From: Anaeramoeba flamelloides
Taxonomy: Eukaryota; Metamonada; Anaeramoebidae
DNA length: 64,000 bases
Assembly: GCA_027625915.1 (NCBI GenBank)
Contig: JANTQA010000008.1
Coordinates: 6,627,501 to 6,691,500 of the forward strand
Direction of reading: 5' to 3'
Shown here: one piece after another, positions 62,735 through 64,000 of the stretch
Position numbering within the stretch: position 1 is the first letter of the stretch
How the letters are laid out: the number at the start of each line of letters is the position of its first letter
Program-made: the position numbers and the translations under genes
The notes under the pieces: model-generated
Seen by the model: only the letters and a program-made list of their open reading frames with translations
What the model was told of the DNA's origin: nothing
The model's database searches: none

Positions 62735-63425
62735 ACATCGTTCTAGATGTCTCTAAAATAAATTATATTAGTAAAATAGTACTATTTATAGATCCTACCA
62801 ATTTAAAATAATTCTTGTCTTATTATAAAAAATCCAAAAAATTTCAGAAAAAAAATCACATTTCTACACAAATTTAAAGGTTGAATTATCAATATTCAGA
62901 CTACAAAGCTACAAAATATCTTTCTTAAATTTGTAGTGAAATGTGGATCAATAGCAAAAAAAATGAGATTTTTTTTTAAAATTAAATGATTAACCAATAT
63001 GATTTTTATGACCAATTATTTCCAAAATATTGAAAATATATTGATGTTAAATTCGCTTTATAAAAAGCAAACAAAACTAATCAGTCTTTGTACTTTTATG
63101 TTGATGATTATTTTTAGTGAAAATCTTTGAAATTTAAAAAATGAAAAAATAATTACTTATGGAAGTTCTAAATATCGGATTATTTAATATTTGAATAATA
63201 TTGGGTTCCAATTTTCACGAATTAGAAAATTTATAAAAAAATATAATTTCACAAATAAAACTGTTTAAGAGTGATCCTTAGTAAAAAAAGAAATAAATTA
63301 TTGTGAAATAAAATTTAACATATATATATTTTGAGCTATTTGTACCAACTAACACAAATATAATTTATACCCAATTACGTCATACTTTAAATTTTAAAAG
63401 AATTCTATGATGAATCGGAGCAGTT
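62735..63425. repeat. Dispersed repeat family H, copy H2
   Basis: It aligns with H1 (8205-8945) over about 690 bases in the same orientation, best at aaaggttgaattatcaatat, tatctttcttaaatttgtag and actaatcagtctttgtactt. No frame is open. Confidence 0.6.
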
Positions 63426-63470
63426 AAATTAAAAATTATAATTATGTTAAACTTGAATATATTCTATATA

Positions 63471-63788
63471 TAAGCCAAATTTCAAAATTAGGGGCAAACT
63501 TTTTTTTTATTATTTTTTCCTTTTTTCATTTATCTTTCAAAAAATAAAATGATTTATTTTTCTTCTTCTCTTTTTTTATTTAGTAAATTTTCTTTGATTA
63601 CTCCTTTCTTACAATAAATAAATAATAAATAAAAATAAAATGATTTCACACTATTTTTATTTATTAATCTATTTTGGTTATTATCTCGAAAAACTTTAGT
63701 AAAATACATTATTATTCTAATTAAAAAACAATTAAACAAGTATTTTTTTATGATGAAAAATCTGCCCCTATTTTTGAAATTTAGCTTA
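63471..63788. mobile_element. Mariner-type MITE family K (318 bp)
   Basis: Left end TAAGCCAAATTTCAAAATTA followed by ggggca; right end is the complement of TAAGCTAAATTTCAAAAATA followed by ggggca. The ends resemble those of families C and D (TAAACTC.ATT.CAAAAATTGGGGCA). No meaningful frame. Confidence 0.7.
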
Positions 63789-64000
63789 TATATATCCCAT
63801 TTCCTTTAGGAAGTAAGTACATTTTACCATTTTGAAAAATTTAAATTCAATTAACATTACTGAAAAATATTTTATGAGTGCCATCAGTTATTGAAACTTT
63901 GAAACAAAATCCTATTCACTGTTGGAACTGTAAATGTACCGATAAAAATTCCTAGTTGAATCTTTCATTTTTTCATTTTTAGAATATTTTTATTGATTAA

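Larger units (their letters stand above)
59936..64000. other. Right end of the window
   Basis: It holds MITE G2 (60787-61013), G3 (62464-62692), the family H repeat H2 (62735-63425), MITE K (63471-63788), repeat L2 (63790-63985) and a CTT microsatellite (about 61103-61127). On the reverse strand 61633-61577 reads MSTKTKKDDKNRKTVSKKK and ends at a GTACTG donor-like site; it could be a first exon, but nothing confirms it. No gene is otherwise supported. Confidence 0.5.

Noticed and set aside
63554-63739. Reverse-strand frame at the right end
   Set aside because: It lies wholly inside MITE K.

Overview
Eukaryotic nuclear DNA, extremely A+T-rich, carrying spliced genes with GT-AG introns, a single 5S rRNA gene and many short non-autonomous transposons. 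The gene set (ribosomal protein eS17, a CINP-like protein, an Rh-type ammonium transporter, a NAP1-family protein, RuvB-like 1 and a diaphanous-type formin) is that of a free-living protist. The K/E-rich insertions, Lys/Asn runs, huge intergenic spaces and homopolymers suggest an amoeboid or flagellate protist; the KEEEKRK-type runs remind me of Anaeramoeba, but this is an impression and not a proven assignment. All six securely ended coding regions stop with TAA, and nothing calls for a non-standard code.

Layout. 612-4364 (+): eS17 in three exons, the last two separated by a 3.2 kb intron full of repeats. 4365-9569: repeats only. 9570-10994 (+): intronless CINP-like gene with a large charged insertion. 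10995-17854: a decayed mariner/Tc1-type transposon and several MITEs. 17855-26330 (+): Rh transporter in five exons, with introns of 3.9 and 2.6 kb. 27834-27954 (-): 5S rRNA. 30794-31657 (-): NAP1 protein. 31658-37198: nested MITEs, a long-armed foldback element and a possible tiny secreted-protein gene. 37199-37972 (-): first exon of an unknown Lys-rich protein. 37973-43197: nested MITEs. 43198-45187 (+): RUVBL1 in two exons. 47053-55981 (-): formin in at least three exons, its 5' start unresolved. 55982-64000: MITEs, composite foldback elements and the 3' end of a decayed LINE.

The genes do not form an operon or an obvious pathway. NAP1 and RUVBL1 both act on chromatin, and CINP and eS17 relate to ribosome or replication biology, but their nearness looks incidental.

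The most striking content is the repeats. About ten families of short elements can be recognised by comparing loci inside this window. Most start and end at TA and have inverted ends, as expected of Tc1/mariner-type MITEs, and several are nested cleanly inside one another. Others are foldback elements, including one with near-identical arms of about 190 bp and a composite family of nested palindromes tipped with a 10-bp GC-richer tandem repeat. I found no complete autonomous element and no CRISPR array. The least explained coding signals are the Lys-rich exon, a candidate 55-residue secreted peptide, and a 19-base identical motif upstream of both eS17 and the Rh gene.
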